Below are positions 1 through 8,131 of a stretch of 64,000 bases of DNA, piece after piece. Each line of letters opens with the position of its first letter. The first letter of the stretch is position 1. A program made the translations under genes and the position numbers. The stretch comes from Synechococcus sp. KORDI-100 (GTDB lineage Bacteria; Cyanobacteriota; Cyanobacteriia; PCC-6307; Cyanobiaceae): contig NZ_CP006269.1 in NCBI RefSeq assembly GCF_000737535.1, positions 496,001 to 560,000 of the forward strand, given 5' to 3'. Below the pieces are notes generated by a model. That model searched no databases and had not been told where the DNA came from. It saw only the letters and a program-made list of their open reading frames with translations.

Positions 1-575
1 GGTCGGTGCTGTTGAGGGTGATGCTGGCGGCTGTCGCCGATGTCAGTTCAACGTCGGAAGTTGTGAGGGTGTAGGTGCTGCCGGAGCCACCGGTGATGGT
101 GAGCTTGGAGACATCGATGTCGTTGCTTGCGCCGGGGTAGGCGGGCAGGTTGCTGCCGGTGAGGGCAAGAACACCGCTGGAATCGTCGTAGGTGGCGGAG
201 CTGAGGCTTGGCGCGGCGACGTTGGAGACGGTGATGGCATTGCCGGTGCTGTCTGCTGGTGAGGAACTGGCGCCTGGATTCCAGTTCAGAGCAGCAGCGA
301 TGTTGTAGGTGGTGCCGGCGCCGGAGGAGGTGCCGTCTTTATTGAGCAGACCAGCGAGTTGGAGTTGATCAGCGGCGTTGAGGGTGATGGAGAAGGCGGT
401 GGCTGAGGTGAGTTCAACGTCGGCGGAGGTGAGGGTGTAGGTGTTGCTGCCTTCTCCAGTGAGGGTGAGCTTGGAGACGTCGATGTCGTTATCAGAACCT
501 GAATTGGCGGTGAGATTGGCGCCGGTGACGGCGAGGGCACCGGAGGAGGCGTTGTAGGTGGCCGATGTCAGTGTT
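1..575 (-). repeat. SwmB-like adhesin-type repeats, 366-bp period
   Basis: The segment GAGCTTGGAG at 101 recurs at 467, giving a 366-bp (122-codon) period. Each unit encodes a beta-rich stretch with VSKLTLTG, YTLTSADVELTSATA and ITLNAADQLQLAGLL. Repeats of this style occur in very large surface proteins of marine Synechococcus. One full unit and part of a second are inside the window, and the array continues beyond the left edge. Confidence 0.75.
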
Positions 576-2512
576 GGCGCGGTTGAGCTGGGGTTGCCCG
601 ACCCATCGGTCCGCACAATCAGCGTCTCCTCATCGAAGTCTTCGGCGTTGATGCCCTGCAGCAGAACCGATCCCACGGACGCGACGCTGATCAGCGCATC
701 ACTCCCGGACTGGGAGATCGAGTAACTCTGGCCGTTTTCGATGCCAACAACATCGCCGCTTGCAATGGAGAAGTCGGTGATCAGGTCATCGCCGCCACCG
801 AGCTGGAACTGATCGGCACCGGTGCCGCCGGTGAGCGTGTCGTTGGCATCGCCGCCGATCAGGCGGTTGGCGCCGCTGTTGCCGATGAGAGTGTTGGCGA
901 GGGCATTGCCAGTGGCGTTGATGTGGCCGGAGCCCGTGAGGGTGAGCTGTTCGACGTTGGAAGGGGCGGTGTAGGTCACCGAGGCCTGAATCAGATCGGT
1001 GCCTTCTGAGGAGGATTCAGTGACAACGTCTGAGGTGGAATCAACGACGTAGGTGTCATCACCGGCGCCACCGATGAGCGTGTCGTCGCCGGTGCTGCCA
1101 TCGATGGAGTTGTTGCCGGAATTGCCAGTAAGTGTGTTGTCGAGGGCGTTGCCCGTGGCGTTGATGTTGCTGGAGCCCGTGAGGGTGAGCTGTTCAACGT
1201 TGGAAGGGGCGGTGTAGGTCACCGAGGCCTGAATCAGATCAGTGCCATCTGAGGAGGATTCGGTGACGACGTCTGAGGTGGAATCAACGACGTAGGTGTC
1301 ATCACCGGCGCCACCAATGAGGGTGTCGTTGCCGGTGCTGCCATCAAGAGTGTTGTTGGCAGAATTACCCGTCAGTGTGTCTGCACCACTGCCTCCGATG
1401 GCCTTTTCAATGACCGTATCTGCCGCAATGACGAGGTTGCCGACGTCGCCGGCAATGTTGGAGGGATAAAGACTGGATGCTGATTCATCCGTTGATCGAA
1501 GATCGATCGACTGGTCATTGCTGAAGCCGCTGAAATCAAGCGTGTCTGTTCCGGAGCCATCAAGAATCGTGAAAGCTGTTGAACTGATCCAGTCTTTCAG
1601 TTCCGAAAATATTTCACTTGTGGATGAACTGATGTTGGTGTTGTATCCATAAGTCGTGTCGCCACTGAAGGCATTGCTGATGCTGTAACCCTGCGACCCA
1701 TACAAGTCATCGAGTGAAATCCAGTCCACCGCCATGGGTGAACTGAGAAAGGCATAACTTGCAGTAATTGATGTGTTCTCGCTTTGTGAGAAGTACGACA
1801 TCATGGTGGTCTGCCATGAGTCGTTGGCGTATTTAGCGTCGCTGCTGTAACTGGCGGAGCCGTTGTAATCGCCTTGATGGCCTAGCCCGAGGCCATGACC
1901 GATTTCATGCAGAATTGTCTGAAACGTGTAGTTGCCAAAACCACTGAGTCCACTATGCCAGCTTGAAGAAACATTGATATTCACATAATTGATGTTCCCA
2001 GATGATCGGCTTGACGATGCATAGGCGCCTGAAGCCCAATCACCAAAACGAAAATCAGCGTCTGTATCTGTTGTGCTTTGGAAATTAATGTTTAAAGCAT
2101 CTTCGAAAATTTTGAAGGCTTCATCGACGAGCTCTGCTCTTGCAGAAGATATTCCGTTACCATCAAAGTTATTTCCTGATGTGTTGTATGTGATAACGCC
2201 ATTTTTCGCATATGTACCTGTAGATGTCAGGTTGAACTTTCTAGACGTGGTGCTGAAATCAGTCCAAAATCCCGATCTTAGATAGGTTGCCAGCGTGACA
2301 TTGGAGCCTGCAGATCCTGCAGACAGGCGTTCATTGTTTTGATTGCCAGCAACGACTTCGCCAAGTTTCTTGATATCTGCATCCGGAAGTGTGCGGCAGC
2401 ACAGGCAGCTAGGGGGATGGCCAAACAGGACTTTTCCCGTTATGTCATCTGAGAGCGATTGAACAGGTCCAAGGTTGTATGTCTTTATTGGCTTATTAAA
2501 CGTTCTATGCAT
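1..2512 (-). CDS. Serralysin-type (M10) RTX metalloprotease, C-terminus beyond left edge
   Basis: An open frame of 837 codons with no stop runs off the left edge. The ATG at 2512 has AGGAA about 12 bases upstream. Residues 202-212 read HEIGHGLGLGH, the zinc-binding HExxHxxGxxH of M10 peptidases, followed by GDYN and a Met-turn (MMSYF) as in serralysins. After the catalytic domain come glycine/aspartate RTX nonapeptides (GGAGDDTYV, GGSGADTLTG), then repeats of about 122 residues resembling those in giant cyanobacterial cell-surface proteins. Family knowledge predicts calcium-dependent type I secretion without an N-terminal signal peptide, and none is seen. The N-terminal region has an unusual cysteine cluster, SCLCC, near residue 36. 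The substrate is unknown. The upstream neighbour on the same strand is the BCCT transporter, 70 bp away. Confidence 0.9.
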   Translation of the reverse strand, partial: MHRTFNKPIKTYNLGPVQSLSDDITGKVLFGHPPSCLCCRTLPDADIKKLGEVVAGNQNNERLSAGSAGSNVTLATYLRSGFWTDFSTTSRKFNLTSTGTYAKNGVITYNTSGNNFDGNGISSARAELVDEAFKIFEDALNINFQSTTDTDADFRFGDWASGAYASSSRSSGNINYVNINVSSSWHSGLSGFGNYTFQTILHEIGHGLGLGHQGDYNGSASYSSDAKYANDSWQTTMMSYFSQSENTSITASYAFLSSPMAVDWISLDDLYGSQGYSISNAFSGDTTYGYNTNISSSTSEIFSELKDWISSTAFTILDGSGTDTLDFSGFSNDQSIDLRSTDESASSLYPSNIAGDVGNLVIAADTVIEKAIGGSGADTLTGNSANNTLDGSTGNDTLIGGAGDDTYVVDSTSDVVTESSSDGTDLIQASVTYTAPSNVEQLTLTGSSNINATGNALDNTLTGNSGNNSIDGSTGDDTLIGGAGDDTYVVDSTSDVVTESSSEGTDLIQASVTYTAPSNVEQLTLTGSGHINATGNALANTLIGNSGANRLIGGDANDTLTGGTGADQFQLGGGDDLITDFSIASGDVVGIENGQSYSISQSGSDALISVASVGSVLLQGINAEDFDEETLIVRTDGSGNPSSTAPTLTSATYNASSGALAVTGANLTANSGSDNDIDVSKLTLTGEGSNTYTLTSADVELTSATAFSITLNAADQLQLAGLLNKDGTSSGAGTTYNIAAALNWNPGASSSPADSTGNAITVSNVAAPSLSSATYDDSSGVLALTGSNLPAYPGASNDIDVSKLTITGGSGSTYTLTTSDVELTSATAASITLNSTD
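899..1384 (-). repeat. Two tandem 243-bp RTX repeat units
   Basis: Positions 899-1141 and 1142-1384 are near-identical copies with an 81-codon period, inside the metalloprotease gene. Each encodes RTX calcium-binding turns (GGAGDDTY) and a segment ending QASVTYTAPSNVEQLTLTGS. The DNA-level identity, including synonymous sites, points to recent duplication or gene conversion. Confidence 0.9.
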
Positions 2513-2582
2513 CGAAGCTGTTGCTTCCTGCGCGTTTTGATCTCATCGTAATCCTGAGAAATCGATGAGCGAACGGCAATCC

Positions 2583-4145
2583 TCAATCTGTCGGGTTTTG
2601 TTGGGCTCGGTTCCGGCGTGATTCGCTCCAGGCCAGCCTCGGTGCTGTCCAGAGAGTTGCCAGCACCAAGGGTGTGACAGGCACCGCTGTAATCACGATG
2701 AAGGCCTGCAATGCATCGATGGAGGTGCTGTCTCCCAGGCCCGTGCCGATGCGCAGCAGCACCAGAGTGAGACTGCCGATCATCAGCGCCCAGAACAACC
2801 GCAGCAGTGCCGGCGGCTCATTGCGGCCGCTCACCACCATCGCCGCGGCGTAACTCATCGAGTCGGCGCTGGTGCACATGAACAGCACTACCAGGACCAA
2901 ACCAATGGGGATCAGCAGTCCAGCAAGGGGCAATTGTCTGAGGATGGCCAGCAGTGCGGCGGCGGCTCCGTTCTGTGCCAGGGCGTCACTGATGCCCCCT
3001 CCCGCCAGTTCCAGGTGCAGGCCTGTTCCCCCGAGCAGGGTGAACCAGAGGTTGGTCACGATCGGGCAGAGGATCGCCACGGCCAGCACCAGTTCACGAA
3101 TGCTGCGGCCTCGGCTGACGCCGGCGGTGAAGAGCCCCATCAGCGGCGCATAGCCGAGGAACCATCCCCAGTAGAAGACCGTCCAGCCGTTCACCCAGTT
3201 GTCAGGAATTGCATTGGGGGTGAGGGCCATCTGCGGCAGATGAATCAGATACGTGAGAAAACCGCTGAAGAAGTGCTGGATCAGCCACAGGCCCGGGCCC
3301 AGCAGCAACAGGCCCGCGGCCATGGCGAGGGTGAGCCAGACGTTGAGCTCGGAGAGCCACTTGATTCCCTTCTGAATGCCGCTGACCGTGGACGTCGAGA
3401 AGACGGCCGTCAGCAGCACCACCACCAGAGATTGCAGGCCGGCACTGTCGGAAAGCCAGGGCAGTTGTCCCGCGGCGTTGCTGAGCTGCAGGGAGAGAAA
3501 GCCGAGGGGTCCAACGGTGCCGGCGATCGCTGCCACCACGGATAATCCATCCGCCAAATCACCAAGCGGGCCATCCACCCAGCGTCGCGGCACGATGTTG
3601 ACCAGCAGGGTTCGGGGACGCAGGGGTTCGCCGCGTTGTTCCAGGATCGAAAAGGTGATCGTTGTCGTTGTGGCCACGAGGGCCCAGGCGAGAAACCCCC
3701 AGTGCAGAAAACTCACCGCCAGGGCGGGATCCACCGCTGCCGCTGTGCTGGCTTCGACCCCTTCGAACACCGGTGATGGAGTCTGAAAGTGATACAGCGG
3801 TTCGGCCGCCGACCAGAACACGCCACCTCCAGCCAGCAGGGTGCAGATCAGCACCGCGCACCAATCGAAGAATTTGAGGCTCGGTTTGGCGTTCTCCCCT
3901 CCAAGGCGGAGGCTGCCGAGCGGGCTGATGGCCAGGATCAGCGCGATCAGAAACAGCAGCACCACCATCCACTGCCAGATCCCACCCAGGGCATCACTGA
4001 CGACCGCTTTGCCGTTGTCGGTGAACTGCTTGGCCAGGGCCAGATCGATGGCCGAAACCAGCAGAAAGATCAGTAAGGGAATGGCGCCAACCCAGAGGGG
4101 CGACTGTCGCCACCAGGAGCCTTGGCTCGCGGGGATCTCAGACAT
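2583..4145 (-). CDS. BCCT family betaine/choline/carnitine-type transporter
   Basis: The 520-residue product has about twelve hydrophobic segments and the length of BCCT carriers. The family signature is clear at residues 321-352: WTVFYWGWFLGY followed by SRGRSIREL. A conserved tryptophan-rich helix (HWGFLAW) lies at 148-154. BCCT proteins import quaternary ammonium compounds, usually with sodium, across the inner membrane. It is the last gene of a same-strand cluster behind the flavoenzyme gene, with an 18-bp gap. That context suggests it moves the substrate or product of the cluster, which may be a methylated amine, but the substrate cannot be read from the sequence. Confidence 0.93.
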   Translation of the reverse strand: MSEIPASQGSWWRQSPLWVGAIPLLIFLLVSAIDLALAKQFTDNGKAVVSDALGGIWQWMVVLLFLIALILAISPLGSLRLGGENAKPSLKFFDWCAVLICTLLAGGGVFWSAAEPLYHFQTPSPVFEGVEASTAAAVDPALAVSFLHWGFLAWALVATTTTITFSILEQRGEPLRPRTLLVNIVPRRWVDGPLGDLADGLSVVAAIAGTVGPLGFLSLQLSNAAGQLPWLSDSAGLQSLVVVLLTAVFSTSTVSGIQKGIKWLSELNVWLTLAMAAGLLLLGPGLWLIQHFFSGFLTYLIHLPQMALTPNAIPDNWVNGWTVFYWGWFLGYAPLMGLFTAGVSRGRSIRELVLAVAILCPIVTNLWFTLLGGTGLHLELAGGGISDALAQNGAAAALLAILRQLPLAGLLIPIGLVLVVLFMCTSADSMSYAAAMVVSGRNEPPALLRLFWALMIGSLTLVLLRIGTGLGDSTSIDALQAFIVITAVPVTPLVLATLWTAPRLAWSESRRNRAQQNPTD

Positions 4146-4163
4146 TGGTTGGGGGATGAAGGG

Positions 4164-5372
4164 TCAGGCGCGAACGGCGTCGCGTTGGTGGCTCCAGCAG
4201 GACAGATCAACAGCGGGCTGGTCTCCGCAGGCGAGTCGCGCCAGGGAGTCGCCGATCAAGGGGGCGAACTTGAAGGCCTGACCGGAACCGCCGGCAAACA
4301 GGCTCAGATTCGGTGTCAGTCGATCGAGGATGAAATTCACATCGCTCGTCATCGAGTACGGACTGATCACGGTGTCGACTCGCTCTTGAATGCCGTCCAC
4401 CTCGTTGAAGAGAAAGGCATCAAGCAGTTCCACCAGCCGAGCCGGTGGCTCGGTCGTCATCGCATTGGGCTCGGCAACACGGAGCTCTTTCGGCGCCCAG
4501 TCGATCCCGGCTTTGATTCGCGGTCGTCCGTCGTCTGTGTGGCTGAGTACCGGGAAGCCGTAATACAAGCCGCCGTCGTCGCCACGTTGCTGCTGGAAGC
4601 AGAACCATTGCGGGTAGCGATTAGCCAGCGCTGGATCGACGGTGTAGTGGGCCCAGAGCATCGGCCAGACCTCCAGTTTCGGGGCCAGTCCGAGCGGTGC
4701 CAGCAACAGCTGACTCCAGATGCCACTGGTCACCACCACCTGATCGGCGCTGATGTGATGCCCGTTCTCGAGACTGACACCGGCTCCATCGGCATCGATG
4801 CCGGCCACAGGGCAGTGCTCGATGAGCTGGTGGCCTGCGTTTCGAGCGGTTCGTGTCCAGTGGGCGATCACTCTGTCACTGCGCACGGCACCGGCCGTGG
4901 GCTCGAATAATCCGGTGAAGGTTGGTTTCGGCTTCAGGGGAAAACGAGCTCGGATCTCCTCTGAGCGGAGTGCTTCATAGGGGATGCCCTGGTCGTCCAT
5001 TACCCGGCGAGCCCCGGGAATCGACCCCTCGATGGTTTCCTCATCCCAGCTCTCGCCGTAGAACAGAAGTCCATGGGTTTCGCGCAGAGGTTCAGCCGCC
5101 TGAACCTCTTCCTCGCCCCAGAGCCGATTGGCCTCCTGAGCCAGACGGCAGAGCACGGGATCGGAGTACATCTCCCGGAACATCCGGGTTTCGCCGAAGC
5201 TGCTGGCGCCTGCGTGGGCGAGGGTTTTGGCTTCGAGAAGCACAACATCACTGATGCCATGCCGAGCCAGGGCAGCGGCACAGCTGAGACCGGCCATTCC
5301 CCCACCGACGATGACAACGCTGGCCTGTGATGGAGGGGAGGTTGTCCGAGGCAGGTTTGAAGGAGTGCTCAT
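4164..5372 (-). CDS. FAD-dependent amine oxidase, monomeric sarcosine oxidase-like
   Basis: The 402-residue product has an N-terminal Rossmann motif, GGGMAG at 23-28, with acidic Glu47 for the FAD ribose. SSFGETRM at 57-64 matches the sarcosine oxidase/N-methyltryptophan oxidase family, and GGSGQAFKFAP at 361-371 matches its C-terminal FAD motif. Enzymes of this family oxidise secondary amines such as N-methyl amino acids, giving hydrogen peroxide. At the position of the usual covalent-flavin cysteine (CMYT in monomeric sarcosine oxidase) this protein has Ser337 (SPYSMTSD), so FAD is probably held non-covalently. The start overlaps the end of the amino acid dehydrogenase gene by 4 bp. The exact substrate is unknown. 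Confidence 0.85.
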   Translation of the reverse strand: MSTPSNLPRTTSPPSQASVVIVGGGMAGLSCAAALARHGISDVVLLEAKTLAHAGASSFGETRMFREMYSDPVLCRLAQEANRLWGEEEVQAAEPLRETHGLLFYGESWDEETIEGSIPGARRVMDDQGIPYEALRSEEIRARFPLKPKPTFTGLFEPTAGAVRSDRVIAHWTRTARNAGHQLIEHCPVAGIDADGAGVSLENGHHISADQVVVTSGIWSQLLLAPLGLAPKLEVWPMLWAHYTVDPALANRYPQWFCFQQQRGDDGGLYYGFPVLSHTDDGRPRIKAGIDWAPKELRVAEPNAMTTEPPARLVELLDAFLFNEVDGIQERVDTVISPYSMTSDVNFILDRLTPNLSLFAGGSGQAFKFAPLIGDSLARLACGDQPAVDLSCWSHQRDAVRA

Positions 5373-6424
5373 GGAAGCTCTCCGAAACTGAGCCCGATCG
5401 GGTCGTTGGATCGTTCTGCGGCCACCAGCAGGAGGGCTTCGCTGACGGAGATTCCCTGTTTCCGCTGCTCCAGGAAGTTCATGGCTCTATCACGTACTTC
5501 GCGTCGCACGAACGCGTACACCTCGTCGGGTCCAGCGTCCTTCCAGGCCTCCGGCGAGAACCGTTCGATTGAATCGGCGATGACGGCACCGGCATTCACC
5601 AGGGGGTCAGGCAGGACTTGGACCCCGCGTTGACGCAGATCCTCCGCCAGTTGCGGGTGCTTGAACGGGGCATTGGCGGCCGGCACCACGGCTGATGTGC
5701 GCATGGCTCTCGTCATCTCGGCTGTGATCAGACCGGAAATCGAGCACGGCAATAGCAGATCGACCTCCAACTCCCACCAGGAGGAACCGTCGTCAAGGGG
5801 TATTGCGCCAGGAATGGCAGCCCGTTCATGGTTCAAATCCACGGTCAGCACGGTCCAACCCTGCTCCACCAGGCTTCTGGCAACGGTGCTGCCGACCGCA
5901 CCGCAGCCATGGACGAGAGCGCGACCCGGTTTGGCGTGCTTCAACTGTCTCTTCAGCACGGCTTCCACAGCGCCCAGGGTGCCGTGAGCTGTCGCGGCAC
6001 TGGCGTCAACCGAGCTGCCAACGGCAGCCAGCACATGGGGAGTGAGCGCTGTCAGTCTTGCCATGTCCTCAACACTGGTGTTGAGGTCGCAGCCTGTGAT
6101 CATGGCGCCGTTAAGAGATTGGAGCAATTCGGCGGTGATGCCGATCAGCTCATCCTTCACAGCTGCTGGCTCCGAGGCTCTCGCCACGATTTTTCCACCG
6201 GCAAAACCCGTGCCGTAAAGATCGTGCTTGTGGGTCATCAGCCCGGCTAGTCGTTCTCCATCAGCGAGACAGGCCGAGTCGCTCACGTAATCAAGCAAAC
6301 GCAGGCCACCGTTCGCCGGCCGTTTGGGGCTGGCTTCTTCGCCCACGATGAACACAGACAGGTGTTTGGAGACGTGTTCGGCCAGCACCGAAACGCTCGG
6401 CGCGGGATGGATGGTTGTCGTCAT
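5369..6424 (-). CDS. Leu/Phe/Val dehydrogenase family amino acid dehydrogenase
   Basis: From the ATG at 6424 the product is 351 residues, the usual length for leucine and phenylalanine dehydrogenases. An upstream in-frame start at 6475 is less likely: the ATG at 6424 forms a TGATG overlap with the preceding stop and has GGAGA about 10 bases upstream. Lys66 and Lys78 (THK and GGK) fall exactly where the catalytic lysines of phenylalanine dehydrogenase lie. DLNTSVEDM at 113-121, the dinucleotide motif GCGAVG at 173-178 and PAANAPF are also conserved. The family reversibly interconverts an amino acid with its 2-oxo acid and ammonia using NAD. Substrate choice cannot be predicted here. Confidence 0.85.
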   Translation of the reverse strand: MTTTIHPAPSVSVLAEHVSKHLSVFIVGEEASPKRPANGGLRLLDYVSDSACLADGERLAGLMTHKHDLYGTGFAGGKIVARASEPAAVKDELIGITAELLQSLNGAMITGCDLNTSVEDMARLTALTPHVLAAVGSSVDASAATAHGTLGAVEAVLKRQLKHAKPGRALVHGCGAVGSTVARSLVEQGWTVLTVDLNHERAAIPGAIPLDDGSSWWELEVDLLLPCSISGLITAEMTRAMRTSAVVPAANAPFKHPQLAEDLRQRGVQVLPDPLVNAGAVIADSIERFSPEAWKDAGPDEVYAFVRREVRDRAMNFLEQRKQGISVSEALLLVAAERSNDPIGLSFGELP

Positions 6425-7461
6425 CAGGCGACTTTCTCCATCATCTGGTGGTGTTCGACGTAATCCAGACTCCACTCGCTGGGGGCCTCGGCGATGCGCT
6501 GCTGCAGCCGTGCGAAGACCATGTCCGCAGCCGCATCTCCGGCAGCACTTGCAAAGCTGTGGCGGCTCCAGCTTCGGATCGTGGCCATCAGAGCTGCAGC
6601 AAAGCTGGCGGTATCACCGTTGTTGTTCCAGCGCTGGCGGTAAGGGCATGGCACGTAAACCGTGCGTTCATCCACCAGTCGCAGACCGTTGCGATAAGCG
6701 GCTGATGTTTCGTCCTTCAGCGGCGCCATGAATTCTTCAGGCGACTTGTAGAAGTTCAGAACGGTGCCGTTGCGGTATTGCTCTTCACTGATCAGGCCGT
6801 CCTCGGCAAGGTCGCGCCAGATCAAGTGCAATTGGTCCAGCACATGCCGTGTCTGGCCGCCGTTGTGGCCGAGATAGCGCCCAGCATCATCTCGGGAAAG
6901 ATTCACAGTGAGCAGGCGTCCGCCTAGCTGCAGTTCTCGGCTGCGAAGTTCAAGGATTCGGTTCCAGTCCTGCATGGCCTGGGCCTGAAAGCGTTGCAGG
7001 GCCTCTGCGTTGCCTGAAGCCAGCACATGGATGTGATTGTTCAGAGGGCCTGGCGAAGCACTCAACCAGTGCATCGCCGTGGCGGAAAAACCGAAGCTGA
7101 CGCTGTTTGGTGCCACCGATGGTTCGTAAAAACTACGGGCACTCACCAGCACAGTCGGTTGCGGTGGCCGCGGGATCTGCAGGGCAAGATTCTCGGCAAG
7201 AGCAACGTTGTCGTTGCTCGGCAGGTCGTTGCCGATCAGCGTCAAATGGGCGTTCGGCTGGTGGGCGTGGAGGCGATCCAGCACCTGATTCCAGAGCCCC
7301 ACAGCGGTGCCTCCATCGGCGGCTCCGTAATCGATCAGAAGATGACTGCTCTGAGCAGCTAGGTGATCAACACAAGTCAAGGCCCAGTCGGAGGCGGCTT
7401 CGATGCAGAGGAGAGCGCCTTCGGTCTGCGCGCTGTAACCCGTGGTCATGGCAATGGCCAT
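6424..7461 (-). CDS. SABATH-type SAM-dependent methyltransferase
   Basis: The 345-residue product resembles the plant salicylate/indole-acetate carboxyl methyltransferase (SABATH) family, also known in some bacteria. LLIDYGAADGG at 41-51 is the SAM-binding loop, and FGFSATAMHWLS at 123-134 matches the plant HSSxSLHWLS signature that lines the substrate pocket. Family members methylate carboxyl groups or nitrogen atoms of small molecules. It is the first gene of a four-gene run with the dehydrogenase, flavin oxidase and BCCT carrier. The start at 7461 is preceded by GAGG; an ATG four codons later is also possible. Confidence 0.82.
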   Translation of the reverse strand: MAIAMTTGYSAQTEGALLCIEAASDWALTCVDHLAAQSSHLLIDYGAADGGTAVGLWNQVLDRLHAHQPNAHLTLIGNDLPSNDNVALAENLALQIPRPPQPTVLVSARSFYEPSVAPNSVSFGFSATAMHWLSASPGPLNNHIHVLASGNAEALQRFQAQAMQDWNRILELRSRELQLGGRLLTVNLSRDDAGRYLGHNGGQTRHVLDQLHLIWRDLAEDGLISEEQYRNGTVLNFYKSPEEFMAPLKDETSAAYRNGLRLVDERTVYVPCPYRQRWNNNGDTASFAAALMATIRSWSRHSFASAAGDAAADMVFARLQQRIAEAPSEWSLDYVEHHQMMEKVA

Positions 7462-7537
7462 GGACCTCGTCAGCGGAAGGCCAGAACGTAACAGATTGTT
7501 AAGTCAGCGGTTCGTGACAGAAAGCACCTTCAGCGGG

Positions 7538-8131
7538 TCAGCTGGCCTTTATCAGGTCCTGCAGGGGGTTTTTGAGCAATGCGAAGGCCCGACCGCGATG
7601 GCCGTAATGCTTCTTCTCCGCCGGAGGCATCTCCGCAAATGTCCTCCTTGTCTTGCTGACTTCAAAGATCGGGTCATACCCGAAACCGCCGTTGCCACGT
7701 GGTTCTCGGGTGATTTGCCCCTCGCAGCAACCCTCCACCTCCAGCAGAACGTTTCCATCGGGGGCTGCGATGCAAAGAGCAGCTCGAAACTCGGCTGATC
7801 GCTCCTGAAGTCCGTCCATGGCCGCCAGCAATTTCGCGATTCGCTCTGCATCGGTCGGCGCATAGCGGGACGAGTGCACTCCAGGTGCTCCCTGCAGGGC
7901 TGTCACGCTCAACCCCGAGTCGTCTGCGAGGGCCCAATGGCCGGTGAGACGGGCGACAGCTTGCGCTTTGATACGCGCGTTGGCCTGAAAGGTCTCGCCA
8001 GTCTCGTCAACGTCAAGACCATCGGGCTGAGCCTCAACGGTCACAGGCAGATCGGCGAGCAACCCCTGGAATTCGCGGATCTTTCCCTGGTTTCCGCTGG
8101 CGATCACCAGGATGCGTTTGTCCTTGCTCAT
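7538..8131 (-). CDS. rdgB: dITP/XTP pyrophosphatase (HAM1/RdgB family)
   Basis: The 197-residue product hydrolyses non-canonical purine nucleoside triphosphates (ITP, dITP, XTP) to monophosphates, keeping them out of DNA and RNA. The N-terminal SGNQGK at 12-17 and ALADDSGL at 67-74 are the substrate and magnesium-binding motifs, and GFGYDPIF is present near residue 145. Length is normal. The start overlaps the stop of the phosphohexomutase gene by 4 bp, so the two are probably co-translated. A 76-bp gap separates it from the methyltransferase gene downstream. Confidence 0.95.
   Translation of the reverse strand: MSKDKRILVIASGNQGKIREFQGLLADLPVTVEAQPDGLDVDETGETFQANARIKAQAVARLTGHWALADDSGLSVTALQGAPGVHSSRYAPTDAERIAKLLAAMDGLQERSAEFRAALCIAAPDGNVLLEVEGCCEGQITREPRGNGGFGYDPIFEVSKTRRTFAEMPPAEKKHYGHRGRAFALLKNPLQDLIKAS

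Noticed and set aside
43-540. Two proline/serine-rich open frames at the left edge
   Set aside because: They are off-frame readings of the repeats in the metalloprotease gene.
899-1384. Regular repeats resembling a CRISPR array
   Set aside because: The period is 243 bp, the units are coding and in frame, and no short spacers or cas genes exist.
2934-3545. A 203-codon plus-strand frame inside the BCCT gene
   Set aside because: Composition of a shadow frame; the BCCT frame has strong transporter motifs.
4122-4910. A 262-codon plus-strand frame opposite the flavin oxidase
   Set aside because: The minus-strand frame carries the FAD motifs and correct length; this is a shadow.
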